A DNA stretch of 64,000 nt from Mortierella alpina (lineage: Eukaryota; Mortierellomycota; Mortierellomycetes; Mortierellales; Mortierellaceae), in NCBI GenBank assembly GCA_029449245.1, contig JANATF010000001.1, positions 2,294,001-2,358,000 of the forward strand, in the 5' to 3' direction. The position numbers and the translations under genes are program-made. Shown piece after piece: positions 24,501 to 34,979 of the stretch (the stretch's first letter is position 1; each line of letters begins with the position of its first letter). The notes beneath the pieces were generated by a model. That model saw only the letters and a program-made list of their open reading frames with translations. It ran no database searches and was not told the origin of the DNA.

Positions 24501-25838
24501 GCAGCGGGTATCGATATCATGCTTCAGAGAGGACTTGAAGTCTAGCTGCAGCAGCTTGAGATATTTGTTGGCCAGTCTAAAGGGATGACAAGGAGATACG
24601 AGATGGGTTACATGAATTAGTATGCGTCCTTTTGCATAATGCGAGTTGATATAGATGAAAGTGATGGTCCTTCAGATGACTAGAAAAAAGATGACAGATG
24701 GAGGAGAAAGGGGAGAGGACAAAGGGGTTGGAGGAGCATAACACGTCGTCGCCAGTGAGCCCTTCTAGACGCAGCTGTTGACAAATTACTACGCCCCTAG
24801 CCAACGACATGTACCACCAGATGTGTATAATGCATTTGTTGACTCATTTCCTTGTCCCGTGTCCTCCTGCAAACAAGAGAAGAGAAAAAAAAGATCGCCT
24901 TCTTTGTACTCTGTGCCACTGTACCTTTTGGAGTTGTCAATGCGGCGATTCCAGCTCAGGTGGCCTCCGTGGCGGTCACCAGTCTCCGTGTCATCATCGC
25001 TGTCCAACGTCCTGCGCCCTGGCTTTTCCATGACCTTTTTTTCGAGTTGCTGAATCTCCTTGGTCAGTCGAGCCAGCCCGTCCATGGGTGAAGGCGTAGT
25101 CGCTCCTGCGGCTCCTGCGGTTCCTGCGGCCGAGCCCTGTCTCCTTGAGGAGGCAGAGCCTGGCGGAGACAAAGTTCCTGGTGTTGTTGTGATCACGTCA
25201 GAGAGCGATGACTGCGGCTGCGGATGCTTCTGGTTTGGGTCATACAACCGACCGTGCTGCTGTTGCTGCTGCTGCTGCTGCTGACGTGAGCTCCCTTGAC
25301 GACTCCTGGAATCTGCACCTAAACGTGCGTAGGTGTGCTGCGGTTTCGAAGAGGAGGGGACAACAGGGACGGGATCCTTCTTTGGGTCAAAGAGTCGGCC
25401 TGAAGGCACCGTGGGTCGACTGGAGACTTCGCCGGAAGCGTTGCTGCCGTCCCTTCGATTCGAGTCTTGGTCTAGACGCCTGCCGGCAGAGGTGCGGTTG
25501 GACATGTAACCTCTGGAACGCTCCATCGTAGGGGTTGTCGATGCGGAACCGGTCTCGGAGTCGTTCTCAGAGGCAGTTGCGACAGTCTGGCTATCTTGAC
25601 GACCACCCGACTTGCTGCTGCGCTGGTCACCACTGCTGGGGACAGCGGCGGTTGCGGGGTTGGGGTTGTTTAATCCATTGCTCAAGTTGCTGTTGAAAGA
25701 GGGGCTTTTTTCAAGCTTCTTTGGCTGGTGATTGCTATTGTTGCGCTGCTTTCGAGGGCGGTTGGCTTTGGAAGGCGCGGAAGAGGATGTGTCTGCAGGA
25801 ATGAATGGAACTGTCAAGCCTGTCTTTGCTGTGCTCAT
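21532..25838 (-). CDS. SMG6/EST1-like protein with PIN nuclease domain
   Basis: Firm exons are 24925-25838, 24010-24576, 22821-23910 and 21532-22701. One or two short exons between 24577 and 24924 are needed and I could not place their edges ('cttgtttgcag' near 24880 is one acceptor). The first 300 residues are disordered, with a polyglutamine run (codons near 25255-25285). Then comes the EST1 14-3-3-like/TPR region ('RRLYREAIDLGPGNGKMYNQLALL') and the EST1 DNA/RNA-binding helical domain. The last exon has a PIN domain with three Asp positions: 'LVIDTNCLVADW', 'VDDFILGLCLW' and 'LVTDDRNLRVKA'. SMG6 cuts mRNA during nonsense-mediated decay; EST1 proteins act at telomeres. Start at 25838 is the first ATG in frame; upstream frame is open without ATG. 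Confidence 0.88.
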
Positions 25839-26954
25839 CACTCGCGGGTGCTGTTGAAGGGCTGGGTTGCAAGGAGGGTGGCTGCCAACAGAGGGACAAG
25901 TGTGCAATAAAGAAGGTGTGCGGCGTGTGCAGGCGTGCTATCAAATGGGGAACGAGTGCTTGGCGATGGCGACGGGGAGTGTAGTTCTGGCAATAGAAGT
26001 CGTGGTTGAAGAAGAAGAGGAAGAGAATGCCATCGGCCGAATGCTTTCGCTTTGATTGCTTTTTCTGTGTTGTGTGTTTTTTTTTGTTTGCGTGTGCTTT
26101 TGTTTTCGGAAGGTGTTCTTCCTATTAATGAGTAATCGGCTGCAAAAAAGAATCGATTTGCAGATGACCCAACATGGCACAGTCAAAATAAGGTTGTGAT
26201 TATAGCTTTCCTTATGCAACCCCAGTCTCTGTTTGGGTTGCACAAGGGGCCAGACCAAGCCACTTACCCAGCTGAAAAAAATTTTCTTGGACCAAAAAAT
26301 AAAATATAAAAAGGCGCTCGCGACGAGAAAGTGTGGTTCTTCATCCTCTCCTTCCGCTCCAGGTAAATACATCCTCCTTCCCCCTCCTCCTCCTCCTCTT
26401 ACTCCCGGTTCTCCATATCTTTTCTTTCTGCTGTTGCTCTTACTCAGCAATGGCATTATGCGCTTGTTTGTTCTTTTTTAATGATGAAGCAAATTTTACA
26501 GACCTGTTCCGAGCACATTGTGCGGATAAACACTTATTGCCTTTTATCTGATACTTATCACAACAAACAAAACGTCGCGCGACTTTTGAGAAACGAGCTC
26601 CATTCAGATCCACATTCCAAACTTTTTTCTTGCTTGGATCAACCAACTAACAAAAAACGTGGTCTATTCTGAATCGATTAGATTTTCTTCCAGTGGCAAC
26701 GCTGAGGAGCTTCCGGATCGGCATCGATTGAATCTCGGTTAGAAGACTGTAACATTAAAAAATAAAAAAATATCTTCAAAAAAACACCCTGTCATTCCAT
26801 TGTCTCCAAGAGCTCTTGCTGAGTTAGGCGTTGTGGTGAACCAGGACCATTTATATTCAATTGAGAGGTTTCAACCTGACAATTTGTCCTGCTAGATTTA
26901 CGAGGATATTTGTATGTTCCTTTGGTTTTGTATTGTCATCATTACTACATTTTG
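25839..26954. other. Divergent intergenic region
   Basis: About 1.1 kb between the SMG6-like gene (minus) and the Myb/SANT-like gene (plus). It is AT-rich with homopolymers and pyrimidine tracts (26370-26420). No gene supported. Confidence 0.5.
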
Positions 26955-28225
26955 ATGGAATCGCCCTCCTCTCACTCCCCCTCTCCCGAAAGCGAGAATA
27001 AAGCAATAACCAACTCGCAGCATATTTCGAAGCCAAGGAAGCCTAAATCCAAAGCCACCACACGCGCTACAAAGGAGCGATTCTCCAAATCGGACATCGA
27101 GAGCATTTTGACATGGCTTGAGGATCCAACCAACTTCGCTTCGATTTATGGCAGTTCAACAAAGACAGGCATAAGAAAACCGATCAAAAAAGCATCCGCG
27201 GGCTGGAAGGCGCTGGCAGCCTATCTTTGTAAGCAGAGCAAAGGGCGTTGGAAAGGACTGAATGACAGGGCTATGAAGGAGCGATTCAACCGCCACAAGA
27301 CTCTCTATATCAAAGTTAAGCAGGAGTGGAAAGACACAGGGTTCGGCGTTAAGGACGAGGATAGGGAGAATGGCATCTTCACGGTGAAGCAGAAATTGGA
27401 AAAGAAGTGCATGTGCTTTGAGCGAATGGACGCCCTCCATGGGCGCAGAGCGAATGTGACACCTCTTGGTTTGGCGGACGTTTGTATTGTTCAAGACGAC
27501 GCTAGTCTGGACGAAGACAGCCTGGAACAGCCCGAAGGCCAATCCGAAGCCCAGGATGTAGATGGGTCAGTGGGAGGCAGACTGATTGATGAGGCGGCCA
27601 GTGATGGCGACGAAGCTGGCGAAGTCAACGACAATCGAGACTTTCATTATGAGACTCATTTCAACTACAACTACACCGACAACCACCAGGTCATCGACGG
27701 CCTTGTAAACGGCGTAGATGTACAGAGCGAGCAGCTCTCTGACGACGATGACCCGGGCTCCTCGATCACCCCGCCCGTGGCTCTGCGAAAACGGCAGAGA
27801 TCGCCTGATCCAATACCTGCAGCGGCAAGGCGCTCGAGGGCAACGGATAAGTACTGGAAGCGTGCTTCGCGAGCGGAAAGCGACTCCACCTCATCGACCT
27901 CAGAGAACACGTTTCTGTCGGCATTCGAAAAGGCGTTTAGCAAGTCTGAAGGTAACTAAAGTGCTGAATTTATTGATGACAGGTTTCTGTACGTTACCCC
28001 CCTTACACATATCGATCTTTTTTTATAGACGAGATGTCGATTGAGAAAGCGAAACTCTTGCTGGAACAACAACGACTCGAGTTTGAAAAGCAAAGATGGC
28101 AGGAGGAACTGGAAATACGGCGGAAGGCACAGAAGGATGAAAGCTTCACACAGTTGTTGAAAGTGGCATTTGAGAACGGAAAATCCATTAATGATATAAA
28201 AGAAATGATGGCTCTGTTGGGATGA
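26955..28225 (+). CDS. Myb/SANT-like DNA-binding protein (transposon-associated type)
   Basis: Two exons, 26955-27951 and 28029-28225, donor GAAG|GTAACT, acceptor ttatag, give 397 residues. Residues about 30-140 form a trihelix/Myb-like domain: 'FSKSDIESILTWLEDPTNF', 'SAGWKALAAYL', 'KERFNRHKTLYIKVKQEWKDTG'. The middle is acidic and Ser-rich with a basic patch ('RKRQRSPDP'). The second exon is a strongly charged coiled coil ('EQQRLEFEKQRWQEELEIRRKAQK'). Such proteins accompany PIF/Harbinger-type transposases as their partner that imports transposase and binds the ends; a ruined DDE transposase of that type lies immediately downstream on the other strand. Alternatively it is a domesticated stand-alone regulator. 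Confidence 0.75.
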
Positions 28226-28239
28226 TAACTAACGATCTC

Positions 28240-28830
28240 AACGATCGAATACCATGTGCGTAGTTTGTCTCGACTGTGTTCTTTTTCAACGACTCCCGAA
28301 ATGAATACGGGCCCTGCGTCGATTCCACGCCTTCCACCAAAACCGTGATCGCATCGTCATTGTAGCTGAACTGTTCGTTCGGGAACGTATTCGAATGCCA
28401 TATGCTGAATCGGCAAGAAGATATTCAACGGGAGAAAAGCGCTTGTGGGCCAACCTGAATATATCCATCTGTTTGTAAACGAAAGAGTCGCGCATGAGCC
28501 AGGATAGCCGACGTGTAGTGCCGTGATGCAGCTATCTACATCGCAGACAACCTGCATCGTGACGGAATAACTGAAGAAAATTCCGTCAGCACTGTGCATA
28601 GTCCATACGTTCCTATGATATTCACCTCTTCTTGCGATCAAAGTATACCTCGCCATCGACTGCCGGCTTCTGCGAAAGGTTTAAGGTAGCCCCGTCAAAA
28701 ATCCTACGCAACCAGGGAATCCCTCCTTACGGAATAGGAGCCCAATCAAGCAAGAGCGAAACATAGCTCCCACCAGACGAGCCCTCATACTCGTTGGTGA
28801 GCGAGAGTTGCAAAATCGTTCTCCACTATC
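28240..28830 (-). pseudogene. PIF/Harbinger-like (DDE_4) transposase remnant
   Basis: Reading the minus strand in three frames gives consecutive blocks typical of DDE_4 transposases: 'KEGFPGCVGF', then 'QKPAVDGEVYFDRKKR', then 'MQVVCDVDSCITALHVGYPGS', then 'YLLADSAYG'. Each block is in a different frame from the last, so at least three small indels break it. The N-terminal part is absent or unrecognisable. It converges on the Myb/SANT-like gene and starts right after the 3' end of the XPG-Fanzor pseudogene. No terminal repeats found. Confidence 0.75.
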
Positions 28831-28897
28831 ATACAAATGTGAAAAAAAAAGGTTACCATTGACGACTATAAATTTTCTTCGTGGGGTCAACCCACGA

Positions 28898-31800
28898 CTA
28901 AGTGCGAGAGAGCGCTGCGGGGCGCCGCTGTGTTGTGAGCCAACTATGGCCGATGCGGGCGATGTTATGGCCGCCCAGGGTATCCCTGTGGATAAACCTG
29001 TTGCATGCTGGAGTCACGCAAAAACATGACCGCATCGTGGGCTTGGCGACCCAAGCATCGCAGCTCGGGCAGATTGACGAGGTCCTAAACTCGTCCGCAA
29101 CGACAACGACATGGCCAAGCGCTGTTGCCTACAAGGGTGGTCAAGAGTGCGAAAAAATGGTGTCAGCATTATCATCTATGCACGCGTACTGTATGCATCA
29201 TGCCATAAAGCCGCAAAAGACGAGCAACGTGGACGTGTTACCTTTCTGTAGAAGAAGCCCATTAACGAAGTGTGAAGAGACGACAGCTTTGTGTGGGTGT
29301 TGAACCGGGCACTCCCGTACACAAACAAAGTCTTCTTCATACCAGGGACCACCCTCCTGTGCAGCTGGTTCATCTCCCCGTCGAGGAGTGCTAGCCTGAG
29401 CAGACCGGTGACGGCAAAATCATACTCGGCTCGAAATGCCTTTCGGCGCGCCTATTTTCTCTTCTTGTAGGTATTGCAAGAGTAAAACTCGCGCAGCTTC
29501 AGAAAGGCTCTCTCCCACGCTCGGAGGCGCTCCTTGACCGCTTGGAACCTTCCATCGCCGAAACCAACCATCCTGTTCTGGATATCGTTGATGGACCCGT
29601 TGGACTGAAACGCGGCAGCCAACCTGGGGGCTGGGTGGGATCTGGGAATGGGCGGTGGCCCCTCCTTGAGCTGGTTCATCACATAACGATCCCGGAAGAT
29701 GGGCGCATAAAGGCCGCACGCTTGACCGTGAGGACAGCGACCTTGTTCGGCATCGTAGGGTCGATGTTGATGCCGCAGCCCGCTGCTTACACGACCTCTC
29801 CAGGGTCAATACCCACCACAGGGACATTGAGGAGGTTGGCGCCGAACGCATTGGTGATGTCTTGCGGACGAGGGAACATCTCCTCGATGTCCTTGATCAC
29901 CTTCTCTGTCTCCGGCATGTGGAATCTTTCAGGAGGAGGACACGGCTTGCGAAGATCAAACGCCAGGACTTGGAACTCGCGGCCATTGGTTTGTATCATC
30001 CCCTGCGGCACATAATACAACGTTTGTGCTGCACTCGTAGGCAGAGCCAGCGGATTTTCCTGGAAAATTTGGCCGCTTCGCCGTGCCGTAGACCGACGTT
30101 GGCGGAAGGCCACAACTGCTGCGGTATAGTTCCGGAGGTTGGTCAAGACAAACACATCGGGAATTGGGACAGGGGCAGGGGCGGGTGCGGGGGGGGGGGG
30201 AGGGCCAGCCGCAGGAGCAGGGCCGCCACCAGCCGCAGGGGAAGGAGCAGGAGTGCTCATACCAGGCCAAGCCCCTCCTTGCACCAATCGGTTCATCGAG
30301 ATTCGCTTCTTATCGTATGAGGACAGACGAGCCTTGCGTTGGTTGCCAGGGACTAGTTGGCCAAAGAAGAGCATCTCGACCACTTGGCCGGTGTTCTGGG
30401 TCATGGCCTGTGCCTGCTGACGCGTGCAGAGGGTTTCTGCAGCCTCTCGACGAACCTTGCTCCATTTTGCGGGATCTCGGAAATTGCTAGGTGTCCACAA
30501 CAAGTCCACAAGAGACGTGTCTGATAACATCATGAACGTGTCCTCGAGTTTAGCCTGAGGAGTGAATGCAATGCGCTCAAGTGGCGGCAATTCATACTCC
30601 AAAACTTCCAAATAAGATCGACAGTACTGATGTTGGAGCCGTCCAGCCCAACTTCTGGGCCACTGTTGCATGCAAGAGCCTTTAGTCATATTCAAGATGG
30701 TAGAGGAGAGAAGAAAAAAATAAGCCTAGTCAGTAGGTGTGTGCAAATCATCGGTGGTTTCCAAAAGAATCACGAAATACAAAAAAAACACCAGACAGTA
30801 CCTTGACATTCAGGCTCGGAAACAACTCAATAAAGTGGCGCCGCACCAGATTGCCAACCTCTCTTGCCATCTCTTCTCTTGAGTGTATTTCAGTCGTGGA
30901 CTTTGACACGAAGATCACTGGATCATGCTCGAGATGTCGCACAAGGAACTTGACCATATCCCACGCTATCTGCTGCCTGTCGTCGCTCGGCGGCCTTCCA
31001 CCGCCTGCTGCAATACGTTCGGCTAAGGATGGGACAGGAGGTGGAGTAGGCGGAGGAGCAGTTCCTGCATCAGCATGGGGGGTGGCGAGGCCCTCGACTC
31101 TGCGACGCTTTTTTAGATGGCCATTGCCTATGGTTATCTTGGGCAACATCTGGCTTGTGCTCGCGAAAGACTTGCCATGTTCTGGCAGATCACCTGCATG
31201 TCGTTCGTACTGAGGAGTGGATCTAGCCACCGTTGGCGATATGCCACGTCCCCTGCTGAATTGGAGTTGTGATTTTCCAATCTGATGGAGATGTAAAGAG
31301 CAATAGCCTGCAGCATGTAGGACCGAATGTTGTTCAGCGCTGTCACGGCATCGTTGATGGTATTTTCCATAAGGGATCTCTGGTCGTCGTTGAGGGCAAC
31401 GCCGACAGGTCCTATGGCATGCCGAAGCTTGGCCTTCAATGACCCCACAGACAGTGTTGAGGTCTGGAAGACTCTTTCAGCTTTCCATCGCATGCTTGTA
31501 AGTTGTGATTGGCCTGTGAGTCCTCGGTGGGCCTGCTGGCGCTGGCGCCTGGACGGGCCGCGCGGTTCCACGTCGGACACGGGCAGGGGCAGGGTCTGCT
31601 CTAACCACTATGCCCGTATTGGGTTGAGGACGGCGGACTTGAGGCGTCCCACCCTGCGTCTGGAGGTAGTTGGAGGGCATTCTTGCACCTAGTGTGAAGT
31701 CGTTGATAATCTTTCGATTATATCCCGGTCGATCGGCTTGAGGACTGACAGAGTCGTAGCGGTCAACATGCGGCGGACTGATGCCACAAAAGGGGAAGCG

Positions 31801-32830
31801 CAGGGTGAAGAAAGACAAAAACTGTTGGTGAGATCTCTTTGTACCTGTCATTAAGAACCATCCACCTAATGCATGACACCATGGCTCAAGAACAAAACAT
31901 ACCAGTGTGCTCCAGACTTGGCAAGCACAACCGATGCTGGCAGAGCAGGTGCTGGGGGTGGAGGAGGGAGTGGAGTAGGGGGGACACGAGTTCGCCGCCA
32001 GCGGCCTTGATGCACTTGTGAGTGCGCCGGGCGACCAGCCCGCCGCATTGTGATCTTGGTTGAAGAGCTGGAACTTGTTCGTCTTGTTAAAGACTGGGCG
32101 GATAAGTTCTCGCACAGACGAGTACACAAACAGATCAGAGTCGTTGCTCAAGGCATACACTTGTTGCCCTATCTGGTAGTGTGCCAAGCAATGTCGAGCT
32201 ATGCATGGGTCGGCCTCGAAGAGGCACTGGTGAACGCGCCAGCCTTTGTCCTGTAGGAAGTTGCACATAGTCCGTAGCACTTCCCGGGGAACATGCAAAA
32301 GACTCTTGGCCTTTCTCTCTATCGCCTCAATGTTGTGCTTACGCAGACGAGGAGGCCGCTGCTGTTGCTGCTGCTGCTGCTGTGGTGCTTGCGGGGTCTG
32401 AACAAAGAGTGCGTTCAGCTGTCCCAGACCTCTGGTGTTCCTTGCATCTCGAGCAGCATGCTCGTGCCGCTTTCGGGCGATCGCCATCGAGGTGAATGGT
32501 AGTACGGGTTTGGTCGAGTCCGATCGCCTCGAATCTTTTGTGGAGTGCCTCAGCGATGTATAGAAGGCGTGCATCGCGTTGTTGTGCTTGTCTCCCAGAA
32601 TTAAAGGCGATGCGAATATTTGTGCCTGCAGTTGCGAGTGCGATGTCGAGTGGTGACTGCCTGGCGACTTTGGCGGCCTCTTCTTGGAGAAGTTTGAAGT
32701 AGAGGGCGCGTATCAAAGCGAAATACGTGCCCATCAAGTCGATTTACACAATTTTGTCGGCGAAGGAATGAACGTCGTCCTTGGGGACATTGGCGTTGTT
32801 CAGCAAAGAGGGAAGCCCTCTGACACCCAT
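28898..32830 (-). pseudogene. Degenerate XPG-Fanzor fusion gene
   Basis: Same domain order as the intact gene at 59585-63616. From ATG 32830: 'MGVRGLPSLL' (XPG start), an acidic position in 'IDLMGTYFALIR', 'TTIHLDG', 'FEADPCIARHC' and 'ALSNDSDLFVY' (XPG-I), a polyGln run near 32365, then a variable middle. RuvC-I 'VVGIDPGEVV' is at about 29785-29820, 'KKTLFVYGSARF' near 29300, and the last exon 28898-29128 has 'VADEFRTSSICPSC' and 'FIHRDTLGGHNIARI', the zinc ribbon and RuvC-III. Lesions: TAA at 32744-32746, TAA at 29787-29789, TAG at 29452-29454, frame changes near 32450, 31500 and 29710. Intron edges in the middle are not solved. Most of the protein is still readable, so decay is moderate. 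Confidence 0.85.
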
Positions 32831-32837
32831 GTTACAT

Positions 32838-32990
32838 GTGTGTGAGCGTGTGTGTGTGTGCTTGTGAGCGTGTGTGTGTGCGTGTGTGAAGGCGTATGTG
32901 AGACGGCGAGAGCGAGAGCGAGTCGGTGGGTAGGCGAGAGAAGGAAGAGAGGGAATAGAAACTGGAGAGAGAGAGAGAGAGCGAGAGGGG
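32838..32990. repeat. GT- and GA-rich simple sequence
   Basis: GTGTGTGAGCG-type repeats at about 32838-32890 grade into GAGA-rich sequence to about 32990. It sits directly upstream of the XPG-Fanzor pseudogene start. Confidence 0.8.
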
Positions 32991-34204
32991 CGATGAATGA
33001 TTGTGAGATATATAAAGAGAGTGAGAATGAAAAAAACAAAGGCTTTAGAAGAAAACATACGAGAACTGAGGGGCGAGGTTGAAGGCTGAAAAAAAGGCGA
33101 AGGGAAGCTGCTAGGCGTTTTTGTGCGAGGATATGTGCATATGGCTGAGGTAGGATGTGTGCATGACACTACCACAATCACTGCAGGATTTGAGGAAACA
33201 GACTCTCAAAGGTCCCGGTCGACACTGTGCATGTGAATATGGCCAGAATTACTGATGTCGTCCTCGACAGCTGCAAGGTAAATGCTCCTCAGTGACAAAA
33301 AACAGAGAAGAGTTGTTAGTCCGCCGTCGACGGTCTTTGCATATTCACCAGTTCTCATTTCAGAAGCAGCATTGCAAGGCTTCTTGCACTTACTCTTGGG
33401 TCTTGCAGTGCCTAGGGCAAGTTGAGAAGAAAAGAGAAGAAAAAAGGGTACGTAGGCGTGTCAGTGACCTGCTTTGACTTTATGGGTTGGCAGCACAGAG
33501 GACAGAGCAATAGATTAGACGTACACGCGACGCGACGTACCGTGCTCTATTATTATTTTTTTCGTTTTTTTGGCCCGAGCCCAACGCGCTGGCAGCATAC
33601 ACACAAAGGCGGGAAGGATGAGGGGTTGTTAGTGGGCTGCTAGGGGTGTCTGGTTGAGCTCCATTCTCATTCAGAAGCATCATTGCAAAGCTCATTGTTC
33701 TTACCTCTCTTGTCTTGCTGTGTCTAGCGTAGATTCAAAAAAGTGAGAGAGCAATAGGCTTTCCTGTCACAATCTGTTATTTCCTTTACGGCATGGAAAT
33801 AACTAAACGTAAACGTGACAATACCACTGTCAGGTCAGGTCATTGTTTCTTTTCCCTTCTTTCCTTCTTTCCTTCCATCCTTCTTTCCTTCCATCCTTCA
33901 ACTTTTCCTTCCAACCTTCCTTCGCGCTGTCACCTGGTTGCCCACCTCTGCGCTCTGTCCAATGGCCGGGTAAGAAACTCAAATGTTTTTTGAGTACTGT
34001 TTACAAGAACGTATTGAAATGTCTTAAGGACCTGCCGCTGCGCGTATTTGAAAGGAAGGCATGGCTTGATGGATTAGTATACTTGGATTGTCACGATGTT
34101 GTTCCCCTGGTTTTCACTTCATTGGTGCACGTCTTTGTCTTCACACCACACTTCAGTGATTCTTCATTTTCTGCAGCTAGTTGCTGCACTTCATTTATGA
34201 CTGG
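32991..34204. other. Non-coding stretch
   Basis: No supported gene in 1.2 kb. It includes a pyrimidine tract of CCTT/TTCC repeats at about 33855-33920. Confidence 0.5.
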
Positions 34205-34800
34205 AGGATGGTGATATTCCATTGCGCACATTCAATTGTGATTGTGTAGCATTCAGTCGTAGGGTCGTCGTTGCAATTGTGCTGGCGATCCAAGGTAGAG
34301 TACCCCACGCAGGCACCCCTGCTTGGTGACCGGTGGGTTCGAATTCCCAGCTTCCACCGTTTTTTTTCACTTCAACTATGATTGAATGTACTGTACATTC
34401 AACTGTGATTGTACAGCGTTCAGTCATAGGGTCGTCATTGCAATTGTGCTGGCGATCCAAGGTAGAGTACCCCACGCAGGCACCCCTGCTTGGTGACCGG
34501 TGGGTTCGAATTCCCAGCTTCCACTGTTTTTTTTCACTTCAACTATGATTGAATGTACTGTACGTTCAACTGTGATTGTACAGCGTTCAGTCATAGGGTC
34601 GTCGTTGCAATTGTGCTGGCGATCCAAGGTAGAGTACCCCACGCAGGCACCCCTGCTTGGTGACCGGTGGGTTCGAATTCCCAGCTTCCACTGTTCCTTT
34701 CACTTCAACCATAGGGTCATCGTTGCAATTGTGCTGACGATCCAAGGTAGAGAACCCCCTTGCTTGGCGACCGGTGGGTTCGAATCCTTAGTCGCGAAAA
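34205..34800 (+). repeat. 167-bp tandem repeat with tRNA-like A and B boxes
   Basis: Three near-identical units spaced exactly 167 bp (landmark GGCGATCC at 34284, 34451, 34618) and a fourth, shortened one (34736). Each unit contains TGGCGATCCAAGGTAGAG, which fits a tRNA A box and D-loop, and GGTTCGAATTCCC about 50 bases later, which fits a B box. The unit does not fold as a full tRNA by eye, so it looks like a tRNA-derived SINE-like or satellite sequence rather than a tRNA gene. Confidence 0.8.
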
Positions 34801-34979
34801 ATATCATTCCCCTGGAGCATTCTCATTGACGTGCACCCCTCCCTCCATGCCCACGCTGACCTTATGTCTCTGATGACTGGTTAACTCTTTCGCTTCTCCC
34901 ATGTGTTAGCACTCTGTTTACTGAACCCTTTTGAAGTCAAGTTTCCTGATCAAGGTGACCTAAAAGATGGATACTTCAT

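Noticed and set aside
32744-33181. Independent small gene containing MGVRGLPSLL
   Set aside because: It is the 5' end of the XPG-Fanzor pseudogene cut off by a nonsense codon; homology continues in the same frame past the stop.
34284-34360. tRNA gene in the 167-bp repeat
   Set aside because: A- and B-box-like motifs exist, but acceptor and anticodon stems do not pair by eye, and the unit is tandemly repeated.
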